From DASVTR01 sp036382855 (GTDB lineage Bacteria; Acidobacteriota; Blastocatellia; Pyrinomonadales; Pyrinomonadaceae), in contig DASVPO010000004.1 of the NCBI GenBank assembly GCA_036382855.1, positions 66,732-130,731 of the forward strand: a stretch of DNA of 64,000 nt, given 5' to 3'. A model generated the notes under the pieces. That model saw nothing but the letters and a program-made list of their open reading frames with translations. It had not been told where the DNA came from and did not search any database. The position numbers and the translations under genes were made by a program. This document shows positions 34,401 through 43,126 of the stretch, one piece after another (within the stretch, counting starts at the first letter, position 1; every line of letters starts with the position of its first letter).

Positions 34401-36528
34401 CAACGGCGGGACACCCGTCGCGGGCGCGAACAAGTACATCATCAACCGTTCGACCAGCCCTACAGGGCCTTTCACAGTCGTCGCGGAGATTCCCGCATCG
34501 CAGACCACCTATCAGGACAACAACGGTGGCGGCGGGCTGCAACTGAACCAGACCTATTTCTATCAGGTGCGCGCCGCACGCGACGCCGCAGGCGATTGCG
34601 TCTCCACGTCGCTCCTGCAAAGCATCCTTATCACGGTGGGCCAATTCCTGTGTCCCGCTCCCGTTTTCGCGGGCGTGGATCAGGTTTCCAATCCGGGCAC
34701 GGGCGACCGTCTCATCATTAGCTGGAACGCTGCGCTGTCGGTTAATCCGAACGCAGACATCGTCTATGACATTTATCGCACGAACAAGGTAACGCCAAAC
34801 AACAGCACGCAAGATCCTACGTTTACGCCGACGGAGGCCAACCGCATCGCTTCGGGCGTGCGCGCCACCTCGTTTATAGACACTGGTCTTGTGCTCGATC
34901 AGGTCAACTACTACATCGTGCAGGCGCGCGACGGCAACTGCAACAAGCTGGACGCAAACAACACGGGCAACCGCATCACAAGATGGAACGCTCCGACTGT
35001 TGCTGCCGTGCAGGCGTCGCCGCCCTTCCCGTTGGAGGATTTTGAGACGGCTGCCGCGGACACACGCTTCACGCCGCCGCTCACGGAATCCGGCAACAAC
35101 CCGAATAACGCTCTAGCGAATTTCCAGCGCGTGACGGGCGTCACACTAACCAGCGGCGTCACGTCCTCGACGGCGTTTGCGCCCGACTTCGACCCGCCTG
35201 AAGATGGAACGGGTGCTCCGAGCGACTTCTCTACGCGCATCGGGCCGCTCACGCTGACGCCGACTTCCATCATGGAGTTTGACCATCGCATCGCGGCCGA
35301 AGGAAAGTTTGACGGCGGAGTGCTTGAGCTTTCTCTGGGCGACCCGACGTTCGCCAACTCCACGCCGTATCCGAACAACACCACGACCTTCGACCTTGGC
35401 GACCACATCATTGACGGCCAGTACAACGACCGTCTGGACGGCACGCTCGAAGGCGTCATTCTCTCGCCGCTACAGGGCCGTCGCGCCTTCACGGGCGTCA
35501 AGGGCCTGCAACGTACGCGAGTCTCGCTCGAAGCCTTTGCTCCGGGCCGTTACAAGAACCCGTCCGGCCTGCCCGTCTACATACGCTTCCGCATGACTTC
35601 GGACGCGGGCACGTCGCTTGGCCCCGACAGCGGTTGGTACATAGACAACCTTGTCATCAACAACCTGCAACCCACCGCCGCGCCGCTCGTCACGAAACAC
35701 CCGGTCGGTGATTTCGACGGCGACGGCAAGACAGACATCGCTCTCTTCCGCCCATCGGAAGGCCGTTGGTACATCATCAATAGCTCGAACGGCTCCACGA
35801 GCACGCGCGACTGGGGCAGCGCGGGCGATTCAATCGTGCCGCGCGACTATGACGGCGATGGCAAGGCGGACATAGCGGTCTGGCGTCCGGGTGAAGGCAC
35901 TTGGTACATACTCCAGAGCTTCACCTCGACCGTCAGGCTTCAGCAGTGGGGCCAGAGCGGCGACCAGCCGTTGATTGCTAACTTCTACGACGAAGACCGC
36001 AAGGCAGCAGTCGCTGTCTGGCGTCCGACGGATGGCAACTGGTACGTCGTTAGAAGCACGGACGGCACGAGCATCGCTCAACAGTGGGGCAATCCGACGG
36101 ACCTCGTTGTCCCCGGCGACTACGATGGAGACGGGCGGACCGACTTCGCCGTCTACCGTCCGAACGAGGGCAACTGGTACTTGCGCCTGAGCGGCGGCGG
36201 CAACACCGTCACCAACTGGGGCACGACCGGCGACCAGCCCGTGCAGGGCGACTACGACGGCGACGGCAAGACAGACCTTGCAGTCTTCCGTCCGTCGGAA
36301 GGAACCTGGTACATACGGAAGAGCGGCGGCGGCGTCACCATACAGGGCTGGGGCAACGCATCGGACGAGCCTGTCCCCGGCGATTATGACGGCGACGGAA
36401 AGACAGACATCGCCGTCTGGCGCGGGGCAGAAGGCAACTGGTATCTACAGCAAAGCACAGCCGGGGTCAGCATTCGCTTCCTCGGCCAGAGCGGAGATAT
36501 ACCAGTGCCATCGGCCTACATCCCGTAA
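31450..36528 (+). CDS. Secreted fungalysin-type metallopeptidase (M36) with six C-terminal repeats
   Basis: 1692 residues. A signal/anchor (LVALLTALCFVALIYSGA) is followed by an FTP/PepSY-like propeptide at about 125-260 (SIARGFLSRWKTIFRFSEED, LPVYKGEVLVNV). The M36 catalytic domain spans about 390-860. The zinc motif HEFFH is at 671-675 and the third ligand is Glu703 in GEGWSDYIAG. A fibronectin-III-like part follows near 965-1055 (LSNTTPNTVTITING, NKYIINRSTSPTGPF), then a second such segment, then a beta-rich region with a GWYIDNLVI-type ending. The last ~280 residues hold six DYDGDGKTD/GNWYI repeats; the third has lost its calcium loop (FYDEDRKAAVAVW). The protein ends DIPVPSAYIP. It is far longer than fungal M36 enzymes because of the C-terminal modules. 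Confidence 0.92.
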   Translation: MSWKPPSRRPRTRRTFGLVALLTALCFVALIYSGARPSQADSKVPAASNSSFVRPTDNPSRPPEKDVRGVHGVPKGTGLRAPTAAQLKALNLLQATAATQLRIEYNGLTATPRHLFSHNGYLTPPSTDAPESIARGFLSRWKTIFRFSEEDVNNLRLKSRATSPDMGTTILLYEQRVNNLPVYKGEVLVNVNRSGQILSVGSESYPQLRVTNSTSITPAAAVAAAAADLGIGGFAPTPAGTAQVLTTYGDLTPQYTEGQKFTSGGVFTDDIIVTRTVFPLGNEAREAYKFMLTTPQYEGIMWDNIVDAQTGVVLRRISLTAFQTGGGIGTGRRGTFRPDIQDRVEAQNAAGSARAKVFDAMPTALSGQNGYGRSTGPGDPPDYAPDSTTTTPGRGFRQSLVLNRNETPLIYNIPFGQVLRGIPDASNPSAESPFGWFYLPSAPGGQEIAEADNNRASTRAYGYTMAPEAQARNNAANSPNGNGTQPYSASTTFLSSPVTLPDGRTLASVIQSNYTEGNNVLAADDHQNDNETTHGIRGFALGRQFTQNYFDFINSYEYGNVDAADGVFPPSTFPDVYPGTTTLFYFNNIMHDYLYSVGFTEPFWNFQQDNFGRGGAGKDGVSAQVQDGSGTNNANFGTPADGGTPRMQMFLFTEDTFRRSDGDFDFDVVAHEFFHGVSNRSVAKGSEGCLGVTLVGESGGQGEGWSDYIAGSMTDDDAAGEYVTGEFDTAIRRLPMTNYRWSYGSIRGGTLFRRDQQPPDIGAGVPFEVHDVGEVWAATLWDMRELLIMKDPNAVFFDGTRRLGNGTTFYIGPRQVQSTDTQHPINYRSAYNTNAPATINPNQHIVRPGLIAAEINSLGHRNGPLATAVRNGAILSDKLVLRGMQLSPCNPSFVDSRDSILLADRELNGGENRAIIWRAFASHGVGVLATSTTTAGDPGSQSAPTVVEDFSVPAGVTACEQQGPLPAPPFTLSNTTPNTVTITINGGTPVAGANKYIINRSTSPTGPFTVVAEIPASQTTYQDNNGGGGLQLNQTYFYQVRAARDAAGDCVSTSLLQSILITVGQFLCPAPVFAGVDQVSNPGTGDRLIISWNAALSVNPNADIVYDIYRTNKVTPNNSTQDPTFTPTEANRIASGVRATSFIDTGLVLDQVNYYIVQARDGNCNKLDANNTGNRITRWNAPTVAAVQASPPFPLEDFETAAADTRFTPPLTESGNNPNNALANFQRVTGVTLTSGVTSSTAFAPDFDPPEDGTGAPSDFSTRIGPLTLTPTSIMEFDHRIAAEGKFDGGVLELSLGDPTFANSTPYPNNTTTFDLGDHIIDGQYNDRLDGTLEGVILSPLQGRRAFTGVKGLQRTRVSLEAFAPGRYKNPSGLPVYIRFRMTSDAGTSLGPDSGWYIDNLVINNLQPTAAPLVTKHPVGDFDGDGKTDIALFRPSEGRWYIINSSNGSTSTRDWGSAGDSIVPRDYDGDGKADIAVWRPGEGTWYILQSFTSTVRLQQWGQSGDQPLIANFYDEDRKAAVAVWRPTDGNWYVVRSTDGTSIAQQWGNPTDLVVPGDYDGDGRTDFAVYRPNEGNWYLRLSGGGNTVTNWGTTGDQPVQGDYDGDGKTDLAVFRPSEGTWYIRKSGGGVTIQGWGNASDEPVPGDYDGDGKTDIAVWRGAEGNWYLQQSTAGVSIRFLGQSGDIPVPSAYIP

Positions 36529-36546
36529 CTGTCCTCACCCTACGCA

Positions 36547-36601
36547 CGAAGGGCTTGAGCAGCCTCGAAACTCTCCCTAGGCTGCTCAAGCCCTTTCGTT
36601 T
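36547..36601. terminator. Strong bidirectional terminator
   Basis: CGAAGGGCTTGAGCAGCCT (36547-36565) pairs with AGGCTGCTCAAGCCCTTTCG (36579-36598), a nearly perfect 19-bp stem with a 13-nt loop, followed by TTT. It sits between the convergent fungalysin and HD-GYP genes. Confidence 0.8.
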
Positions 36602-36693
36602 GTCACCTAACCGTCTCAACAACAAAACTGCGTCGGGACACTTTTAATGATGAAAAGCGACGTGGCTCAGCCTCCGCAACGGAACGTGAGGAA

Positions 36694-37965
36694 TCAGGCG
36701 TGGCTGGAAACGACGTTGTAAGCGCCGGATTCGAGGTCGGAGATTAATTTGCGGAGCGGCGGCAGGACGCGTTCAGGCTCCAGGTAGCCTTTACCGAGCA
36801 GCTTGTGCATGCGGCGGTCTTTCGTTTCGCCTTCAACTTCTTTCAGCAGCGCGCGGCACAGCGCGACGACCACCTTCTGGTCAAACTGCTTGCCTGTATT
36901 ACGGCGGAAATCCTCGAAGACATCTTCAATCGAGCGCCGCTTTTTGTAGGGGCGGTCGGTCGTCATCGCGTCGAAGGAATCAGCGAGCGCGACGATTTTT
37001 GCGCCGAAGGGAATCTGCTCGTCTGTCAGGCCGTCGGGGTAGCCGCGCCCGTCGGGTCGTTCGTGATGATAGCGGGCCATCAGCGAGATGTCTGCGTAAG
37101 GATGACGAATCGGCGAGAGGATTTCATAGCCCGCCGCCGGATGACGGTTCAACTCGCTCGACTGCTTGGCGTCAATGCGGTAGGGCGCGTTCAGTATGTC
37201 GCGCTCGACGACGAGTTTGCCTATGTCGTGCAGGTAACCGGCAATCGAGATGCCTTCGATCTCTTCGTCGCTCCAACCCATCTCGCGCGCGATAATCTCG
37301 CTGTACTTGCCGACGCGCTCCGAATGCCCTTGCGTGTACTTATCTTTGCAATCAATGGCCGCGGCAAAGGCGCGCACGGTATCCTTGTAGATTTCGCGCA
37401 TCCCTTCGTAGAGATGACGGTTCTCTGCGGCGCGCTGTTCAAGCTCGGTCAGCAGGCGGTGCGTGTGCATCCCGACGCCTATGTGACGCGCCATAGAGCA
37501 GACCACGTCGCGGTCTTCCGCCGTAAAGCTTTCCTCGCTCGCCTTCCCGCCCAAGAGCACCAGCCCGATCAAATGACCGCGCACAACTAAAGGCACAACG
37601 AGTTCGACGCTCAACGTGTCGAGCGTACCGCGAAACTTTTCAGCAAACTGCACGAAGGCAGGAGACTGCACATCTCTCGTCAGACCGCACAAGCCCAAGC
37701 TCATCAAGCCCTCTACATCTTCACTCTCAAGCTCAAGGTCTGCGGGCAACTCTTCGCTCCCGCCGCCGCGCGCCGCGACGAATCGGAGCTTCTGCTCTTC
37801 GGAGACATACTCTATGATTGCGCCGCGACGGATGGCGAGCGTCCCCAACAGCAGGTGCAGGGAGGCGCGCATCATCTCCTCGAAGTCGCTCGTGTCGGCA
37901 ATCTCCTGTCCGAGGTCTGCGAGCGCAGCGAAGGTATGAATCAGCTTTTGCATGTTGTCGCGCAT
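36694..37965 (-). CDS. GAF-HD-GYP cyclic-di-GMP phosphodiesterase
   Basis: 423 residues. An N-terminal GAF domain occupies about 10-185 (TSDFEEMMRASLHLLLGTLAI, FTAEDRDVVCSMARHIGVGM), then a helical linker. The HD-GYP domain spans about 205-390 with the full set of motifs: HD in GYLHDIGKLV (about 243), RHPAAGYEIL, ARYHHERPDGRGYPDGL (HHE..DG.GYP) and VALADSFDAMTTDRPY. All metal and GYP residues are kept, so hydrolysis of c-di-GMP is expected. The GAF domain probably senses a small ligand or redox state. It is the last gene of a four-gene set, 18 nt after the STAS gene, opposing the GGDEF protein encoded at the head. Confidence 0.93.
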   Translation of the reverse strand: MRDNMQKLIHTFAALADLGQEIADTSDFEEMMRASLHLLLGTLAIRRGAIIEYVSEEQKLRFVAARGGGSEELPADLELESEDVEGLMSLGLCGLTRDVQSPAFVQFAEKFRGTLDTLSVELVVPLVVRGHLIGLVLLGGKASEESFTAEDRDVVCSMARHIGVGMHTHRLLTELEQRAAENRHLYEGMREIYKDTVRAFAAAIDCKDKYTQGHSERVGKYSEIIAREMGWSDEEIEGISIAGYLHDIGKLVVERDILNAPYRIDAKQSSELNRHPAAGYEILSPIRHPYADISLMARYHHERPDGRGYPDGLTDEQIPFGAKIVALADSFDAMTTDRPYKKRRSIEDVFEDFRRNTGKQFDQKVVVALCRALLKEVEGETKDRRMHKLLGKGYLEPERVLPPLRKLISDLESGAYNVVSSHA

Positions 37966-37983
37966 CTTGCGTCCAGAGTGTGA

Positions 37984-38373
37984 CTAGTGGCCCGCCGCTC
38001 CGTGTTCGCTGGCAAACTCGCTCAACGTATCGAGAGCCTCCTGCTCGCTTTTCGCAAGCGCGACGTGTCTGGTCAGCCCAAGCATTTCAAACAACTCGAC
38101 GGTGCTCTTGTTGACATCCGAGAAGACGAGTTGTGCGCCCGTCGCTTCAGCCGCATCAATCACACCTAAAAGAATTGAGATGCCGATGCTGTTGACTAGA
38201 CCCGTGTCTCTGAAATTGATGACTAGTGCGCGGCAGCCAGCGGCCAACTGCCTTCGACACTCGCGTTCGATGCGCTCGCCGCTCAGTTTGTTTAGATAGT
38301 CCCCGGCGTAGACCACGGCCATCTCCCCTATGCAACGAGAGCGCACGGGATTGCTCGCGGATGATTCGGCCAT
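37984..38373 (-). CDS. STAS-domain anti-sigma-factor antagonist-like protein
   Basis: 129 residues forming a single STAS domain: VVYAGDYLNKLSGERIERECRRQL, ALVINFRDTGLVNSIGISILLGVI, AQLVFSDVNKSTVELFEMLGLTRHVAL. The phosphorylatable Ser of the 'D-S-x-G' loop is present in NSIG, though the preceding Asp is Asn. Such proteins bind RsbW-type kinases and release a partner when unphosphorylated. The upstream gene product ends in an RsbW-like domain, so the two are a likely pair. GAGGAGG about 10 nt before the ATG is a strong ribosome site, which suggests high expression relative to the kinase-like gene. Confidence 0.9.
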   Translation of the reverse strand: MAESSASNPVRSRCIGEMAVVYAGDYLNKLSGERIERECRRQLAAGCRALVINFRDTGLVNSIGISILLGVIDAAEATGAQLVFSDVNKSTVELFEMLGLTRHVALAKSEQEALDTLSEFASEHGAAGH

Positions 38374-38498
38374 TGCAGTAAGCCCCTCCTCTTACTTGAA
38401 TGGATAATCTTCTTGTCGGGAGAGTTAGATTCTGTAAGCCTTCAATAGTGAACAGCGGCTCGGTTGTATTTCGTTCACGATTGACGACTGACGGCTTT

Positions 38499-40790
38499 TT
38501 AAGCTTTGCGTAAATACTTCGTCATGCGCAGGCGTGTGCCGTCGTCAACACGCTCAAACTCGACCTCGTCCATCAAACTCTTGATGAGCTTCAGCCCCCA
38601 TCCACGGCGCTCGCTCGCAGCCTCGTGTGCGTTGTGGCCGTTGTCGTGCGAAGCGCCACCCTCACCATTCTGGGCACTCAAACCGGGCGGCACGACCCCG
38701 CGGCTGGAAACCGTAACGACTAATCTATCACTTTCTACGCGAAAACGTTGATAAATTTTTCTATCGGGGCTGAGGCTGTGCTCCGCCGCGTTGATACAAG
38801 CCTCCACGAGCGCGGTCTTAATCTGGTTGATGGCTTCTGGTTGAAAGTCTATGCGGCGCGCAATCTGCTCGACCGTGTGGGCTGCGATCAACTCCGTATC
38901 GTCGCCCATCGGAATCACCATCTCAAACTCGCCCGACGCGCTCTCGCTCTTCGTCAGGCTGGATTCAATGCTTAAACGCGTCGCCAACATCTCCATCTGC
39001 CTGCGGCTCGAAGAATAGGCCGCGCGCTCGTTTAAAAGCTCGCTCGCTTCGGGCGAAAAGCCTTCGGGCGAGACGAGCCACAGTCGCGGTCGCGGAAAGC
39101 CGCAGACGCGCGCCAGATTCGTCAAACGGTCGCACCACATCTCCGTCACACCACGTCCAGCCTCAAGCTTCGACTCAATCTCAACGGCCAGCCACACAAC
39201 CTCGTTGCTCTCCGTGTACTGGCCCGCGTCGAAGCCATGTGCGATAGCACAACGCTCTTCATCACACACGGCCTGCATCGAAGGATGAAAGGCGGCGGCG
39301 CTCGCGACGTGGACCACCTGCGGCAGCCGCACAAGCTCCGTCTCCGCTTCGAGGCCAGCAGCCGTCTCGTCCATCTCCACGCCCTTGTAAGACTGGCTGA
39401 AGCGGTCGTAGTGAAGGAGGCTCGCTGGCACGCGCTGGCAATTGAAGCTCGTCATCACATCGCGCAGGCCGAGCGCAGCCGCGCGACGGTAATGACGCGC
39501 CATCGTCTGCGGTGCACGCTTCATGGTTTCGAGCAGCGTGTCTGCGACGACGAGAGCGCGCGAGTCGCCCGCGACATCCAGACGGTAGCGTGCGCGCAGG
39601 TAGTCTTTCCAGATTAACGAATCGTTGCCGACTTCGACGAAGTTTGCATCGAGGCTCGCCAGTTCGTGGACATGAAGCGCTTGCGTCAGGCTATGGAATT
39701 CCTGTGCTTCCAAGTTCAGCTTCTTGCGCCAAGTGTCCAGCAGGATTTTGCCTTTGTCTGTCGTCGCTGCTTCGAAGAGCAGACGGATGAGAGCGCGGCG
39801 GGTCGTCGCTTGCGGCGCTATCTGTTCGAGGATGGAAGCGCAGTGGCGATTGATGCTGCCGCCCATCAGCTCGTCAACGTAAAGCTGCTGGCAATGCAGG
39901 AAGCTATCGAGCGCATGCTTGCGGTCGTGTGCGGCGCGAATGAGCGCGGTGATGAAGAAGGGGCTGCCGTCGAACTGCTGCACGATAAGGTCGCGCGTCT
40001 GCTCGTTGATGGCGACCTGCCTGCGCCGCGCGACGTGTTCGACCAGAGAACGCGCGTCAGCATCGCTCAGTCGTTCCAGACGAATGATGTCGGAGTTGTC
40101 GAAGCTGCCCGGCACGCGATGCACGACGCCGAGCACCTGCCGCCTGAGTCCGGCCCAGACATACGACGAAGGCGACTGCATCAGGGCTTGCACAAACTCT
40201 GCGCAGAGAGACGGAGTGCCGTTTAAACTTTCGGCGAGTTGCACGCTGTCGAGCATGACGAAAATGCGCGTGCCGCGCGTTGCGGCTCTTTGCGGCGCGC
40301 TCAGGCAAAATCGCAGCAGGGCACGTTCGTCACCGCGCACACGCTCCTGCTCGTAAGTCTCTATCAGTCGTTCAATCCACTCATAATCGGAGGGCGGCGC
40401 AAGCTCAAGCCAGTCGTTCTGCGTGAGCGTCGTCTGACAGAGCAAGGGCTCGTCGCGACGGAAGGCCAGGTATTGCTGTACGAAAGTATTAAGGAAGTGG
40501 CGTGCAACGCTGGCGGCCGTCTTCTCCTGGCGCGTCAACGCGAAATAGACCGGCAAGACCTGCCCGCGCCTGCGAAAGAGAGCGTCGTAAGACTGACGCA
40601 GAAGCTCTGAGACGCCTGCCGTCGGAGCGAGCAGGAGAAGTAGCCCGCGCCCCTTCTCGCCGCGCTCGGCGTGGCGCAGGATGTCGGCCAACTCGACGGC
40701 GCGGCCGACAAAATCCTCAGGCGCGACGCGCCCCAGAACGCGAGGCTCCGGCGTGTGGTCAAATTCAGTTGTGGGCGGCGGCGTTGCCAT
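38499..40790 (-). CDS. Large signalling protein: degenerate NTPase-like N-terminus and RsbW-like C-terminus
   Basis: 763 residues from MATPPPTTEF; the start lies 26 nt inside the end of the GGDEF gene. A further upstream frame would overlap it by over 200 nt. The N-terminal ~330 residues follow an ORC/STAND-type ATPase layout (DFVGRAVELADILRHAERG, then LLLLLAPTAGVSELL where the P-loop should be, then IFVMLDSVQL at Walker B), but the GKT and acidic residues are missing. The middle (about 527-580) is alpha/beta with VWLAVEIESKLEAG and RPRLWLVSPEGFSPEA. The C-terminal ~130 residues are HATPase/RsbW-like: ALVEACINAAEHS (N-box) and RGWGLKLIKSLMDEV. The usual DxGxG is SRGVVPPG. Probably a partner-switch component; enzymatic activity is doubtful. 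Confidence 0.8.
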   Translation of the reverse strand: MATPPPTTEFDHTPEPRVLGRVAPEDFVGRAVELADILRHAERGEKGRGLLLLLAPTAGVSELLRQSYDALFRRRGQVLPVYFALTRQEKTAASVARHFLNTFVQQYLAFRRDEPLLCQTTLTQNDWLELAPPSDYEWIERLIETYEQERVRGDERALLRFCLSAPQRAATRGTRIFVMLDSVQLAESLNGTPSLCAEFVQALMQSPSSYVWAGLRRQVLGVVHRVPGSFDNSDIIRLERLSDADARSLVEHVARRRQVAINEQTRDLIVQQFDGSPFFITALIRAAHDRKHALDSFLHCQQLYVDELMGGSINRHCASILEQIAPQATTRRALIRLLFEAATTDKGKILLDTWRKKLNLEAQEFHSLTQALHVHELASLDANFVEVGNDSLIWKDYLRARYRLDVAGDSRALVVADTLLETMKRAPQTMARHYRRAAALGLRDVMTSFNCQRVPASLLHYDRFSQSYKGVEMDETAAGLEAETELVRLPQVVHVASAAAFHPSMQAVCDEERCAIAHGFDAGQYTESNEVVWLAVEIESKLEAGRGVTEMWCDRLTNLARVCGFPRPRLWLVSPEGFSPEASELLNERAAYSSSRRQMEMLATRLSIESSLTKSESASGEFEMVIPMGDDTELIAAHTVEQIARRIDFQPEAINQIKTALVEACINAAEHSLSPDRKIYQRFRVESDRLVVTVSSRGVVPPGLSAQNGEGGASHDNGHNAHEAASERRGWGLKLIKSLMDEVEFERVDDGTRLRMTKYLRKA

Positions 40791-42984
40791 TGGATGCGTC
40801 GGGTTGGGCGTCGGCAATAGAGCGGACGCGATTCTTGCCCTGATGCTTGGCAAGATAAAGCGAGCGGTCTGCGTCCCTGATGATGGCTTCGGGCGTCTCT
40901 CTTTCGGGCGAGATGGCGGAGACGCCGATGCTGACGGTGACGGCTCCGAGCGGCTGCTGCTTGCCGTTTGGAAAGCGCGTCCGTTCGATGCGTCGCTTGA
41001 TGCGCTCGGCAATGGCGACCGCCTCTGTCAGAGCAGTCTGCGGCAACAGAATACAGAACTCTTCGCCGCCGTAGCGCGACGCGACATCCGCCCCGCGCAG
41101 CGCCGATTTCAAACACTGCGCCGTCATTTCCAGCGCAAGGTCGCCCGCCTGATGTCCGTTGCGGTCGTTATACTGCTTGAAATCGTCAATATCAATCATC
41201 ATAAAACTCATCGCATAGCCATGCCGCTTAGACCTCTTCAACTCTTCTGCCAAGCGCTCTTCCAGATAGCGACGATTGAGAAGTCCTGTTAAGGGGTCTG
41301 TTATCGAGATGAGTTGAAACTGTTCGGCCTTTTCGTGCCATTCGGCGCGGTCGAGCGCTAAGGCCATCTGCGGCGCGATGGTTTCCAGCAAATCAAGATC
41401 AATCTGGTCGTAGCTGCCGCCGCCAGCTTTATCCGTGACATTCAGCACTCCGACTTTTCGCCCGCCAATCGAGATGGGGAAGCTGATGAACGAGTTTGTC
41501 TTATAACGATGCTCAGGCGGCGCGGGCTTGTGGCCTGCGGCTTCGATGTCGCGCACGACAAGCGGACGCCCTGCCAGCATCACTCCGCCCGAAACTCCGT
41601 CACCGAGACGGATGCGCGTCTGGCTTCTCACGTCCGCATTCATCCCTAAGGCGGCTTTCACAGCTAACTCGTTAGAGGCTTCATCGAACAACAGCAAAGA
41701 GCCGCGTTCGGCGTGCAGCAGTTCGGCAGAGTGATAAAGGATCGAGTGATAAGTGTCGGCAGGTTCGAGCGAGTAGATGCGCTCGGTGAAGCTTTGCAGG
41801 TAGTCTGCAAACTTCGTGCGCTGCTCAAGCTCCGTGCGCAGGCGCAGGACTTCGAGCGGCAGCGCGATGTCGCGGCAGTAGTTTGAGATGGCCGCACGCT
41901 TCTCGTCCGTCAGATTGGTTCCGGCAATCAAGAGCGCCGCTTTGACCTCATCACCGACCACAAGCGGAAACAGTTCAGCCTTCTTCCCTGCATCAACTGC
42001 ACCCTGAAGCGCGCCGAGAGGTTTATAACCTTCCGCGTCTTCATAGAGCGCAAGCGACGTGCGCGCCTTTGCGACGACGCCGAGCCGCGCATCCTTCAAG
42101 CCGATTTCCAGGTTCGGCGTGTATGACTCGAAACGCCCCTTGCCGCAACTAAAGACGAGCGAGTTTTTGTCTCGCATCAGGAGCGCCAGCGACTTAAGAC
42201 CGTGTTTCTGCGCGAGCGAATCCAGAGCCGTGCTGCAAGCCTCGTTGAATGCGCCGCCCGGCTGGAAGTAGCGACTATGAAAGAGGCCGATTGCGTTGGC
42301 TGTTGCCGTCTGCGCTCCGGGCGCGCTCCCAGTCTTGGCTATCGTAGAAGTCGCAGCATCCCTCTCATCCTTCGGCGTGGTAACAGTAGTGGCGGCAGCA
42401 GCGCGTTCGTCTCTCTCGTTCTTCGCAGCGGCTTGAGCTTCCGCCGCCTCGCCTTTGCCGGTCTTTAATTGACCCGCTGCTTCCGCGATGCCTGTTGCCA
42501 AATCATCCAGGTCTTGACGCGAAGCGAAGACTACGTTCTTGAAAAGGTCGCTGCTCAAGAGTTCCTGTAAATCGCCGACGCGGAAACGCTCGGCCAGCGT
42601 GCGGTAGTCGGCGCTCGTCAGGAAGGCGCGCCCGCCAATGACGGCCAGCTTCTTCTTTCCTTTGCTGATTTGCACGGGCATCGTGAAGCAATGCAGGCCG
42701 GCGTGGCAACGGTAGTGTGTGACAGTTCCGGCCTTGATGGCTCGTTCGTGTGCCTGACCGCAGTAGGGGTCGCAGAGGCGCACGTGCCTGGGCGAGGATT
42801 GGAATGCCTGACAAATTGAGTTGTTGTTGGAGACGGCCAGAGAGGGAGGCTGTGGCCCGCCGACAAGCAGGATGGAGAGGCCGGAGGCGGCAGCGAGAGA
42901 GTCCTGTGCCTCAGCCCATTCTTCCGGGGCCGCCGTAGCCTGAGATTGTACGGAGTCGCGCTGGCGCACGTCCCGCTCGTCCAT
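40765..42984 (-). CDS. PocR-GAF-GGDEF diguanylate cyclase
   Basis: About 739 residues from MDERDVRQRD. A GTG 90 nt upstream is also possible; neither has a strong ribosome site. A PocR-type sensory domain lies at the N-terminus (SICQAFQSSPRHVRLCDPYCGQAH, CHAGLHCFTMPV), with the Cys/His set of this domain. Next come an Ala/Glu/Lys-rich linker, a first GAF-like region, and a clear GAF domain at about 400-550 (HAERGSLLLFDEASNELAV, NSFISFPISIGGRKVGVLNV). The C-terminal GGDEF domain has SRYGGEEFCILL near 637 and an RxxD inhibition site (RGAD) five residues before it, so it should make c-di-GMP under product feedback. It heads the cassette. Confidence 0.92.
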   Translation of the reverse strand: MDERDVRQRDSVQSQATAAPEEWAEAQDSLAAASGLSILLVGGPQPPSLAVSNNNSICQAFQSSPRHVRLCDPYCGQAHERAIKAGTVTHYRCHAGLHCFTMPVQISKGKKKLAVIGGRAFLTSADYRTLAERFRVGDLQELLSSDLFKNVVFASRQDLDDLATGIAEAAGQLKTGKGEAAEAQAAAKNERDERAAAATTVTTPKDERDAATSTIAKTGSAPGAQTATANAIGLFHSRYFQPGGAFNEACSTALDSLAQKHGLKSLALLMRDKNSLVFSCGKGRFESYTPNLEIGLKDARLGVVAKARTSLALYEDAEGYKPLGALQGAVDAGKKAELFPLVVGDEVKAALLIAGTNLTDEKRAAISNYCRDIALPLEVLRLRTELEQRTKFADYLQSFTERIYSLEPADTYHSILYHSAELLHAERGSLLLFDEASNELAVKAALGMNADVRSQTRIRLGDGVSGGVMLAGRPLVVRDIEAAGHKPAPPEHRYKTNSFISFPISIGGRKVGVLNVTDKAGGGSYDQIDLDLLETIAPQMALALDRAEWHEKAEQFQLISITDPLTGLLNRRYLEERLAEELKRSKRHGYAMSFMMIDIDDFKQYNDRNGHQAGDLALEMTAQCLKSALRGADVASRYGGEEFCILLPQTALTEAVAIAERIKRRIERTRFPNGKQQPLGAVTVSIGVSAISPERETPEAIIRDADRSLYLAKHQGKNRVRSIADAQPDASNGNAAAHN

Positions 42985-43126
42985 CGCCTGTAAAGTCACT
43001 CTGATCGTGTCCCGAAGTGCGGCTCTAGAAGGTTGGCGGCGCGGCGGGAAGCGGGGCTGTTTCCACACACGCACCAGAACGCTAGTGATGAGGAGACCGA
43101 AGCGGCTTCGGCCTGCCTACTCACAC

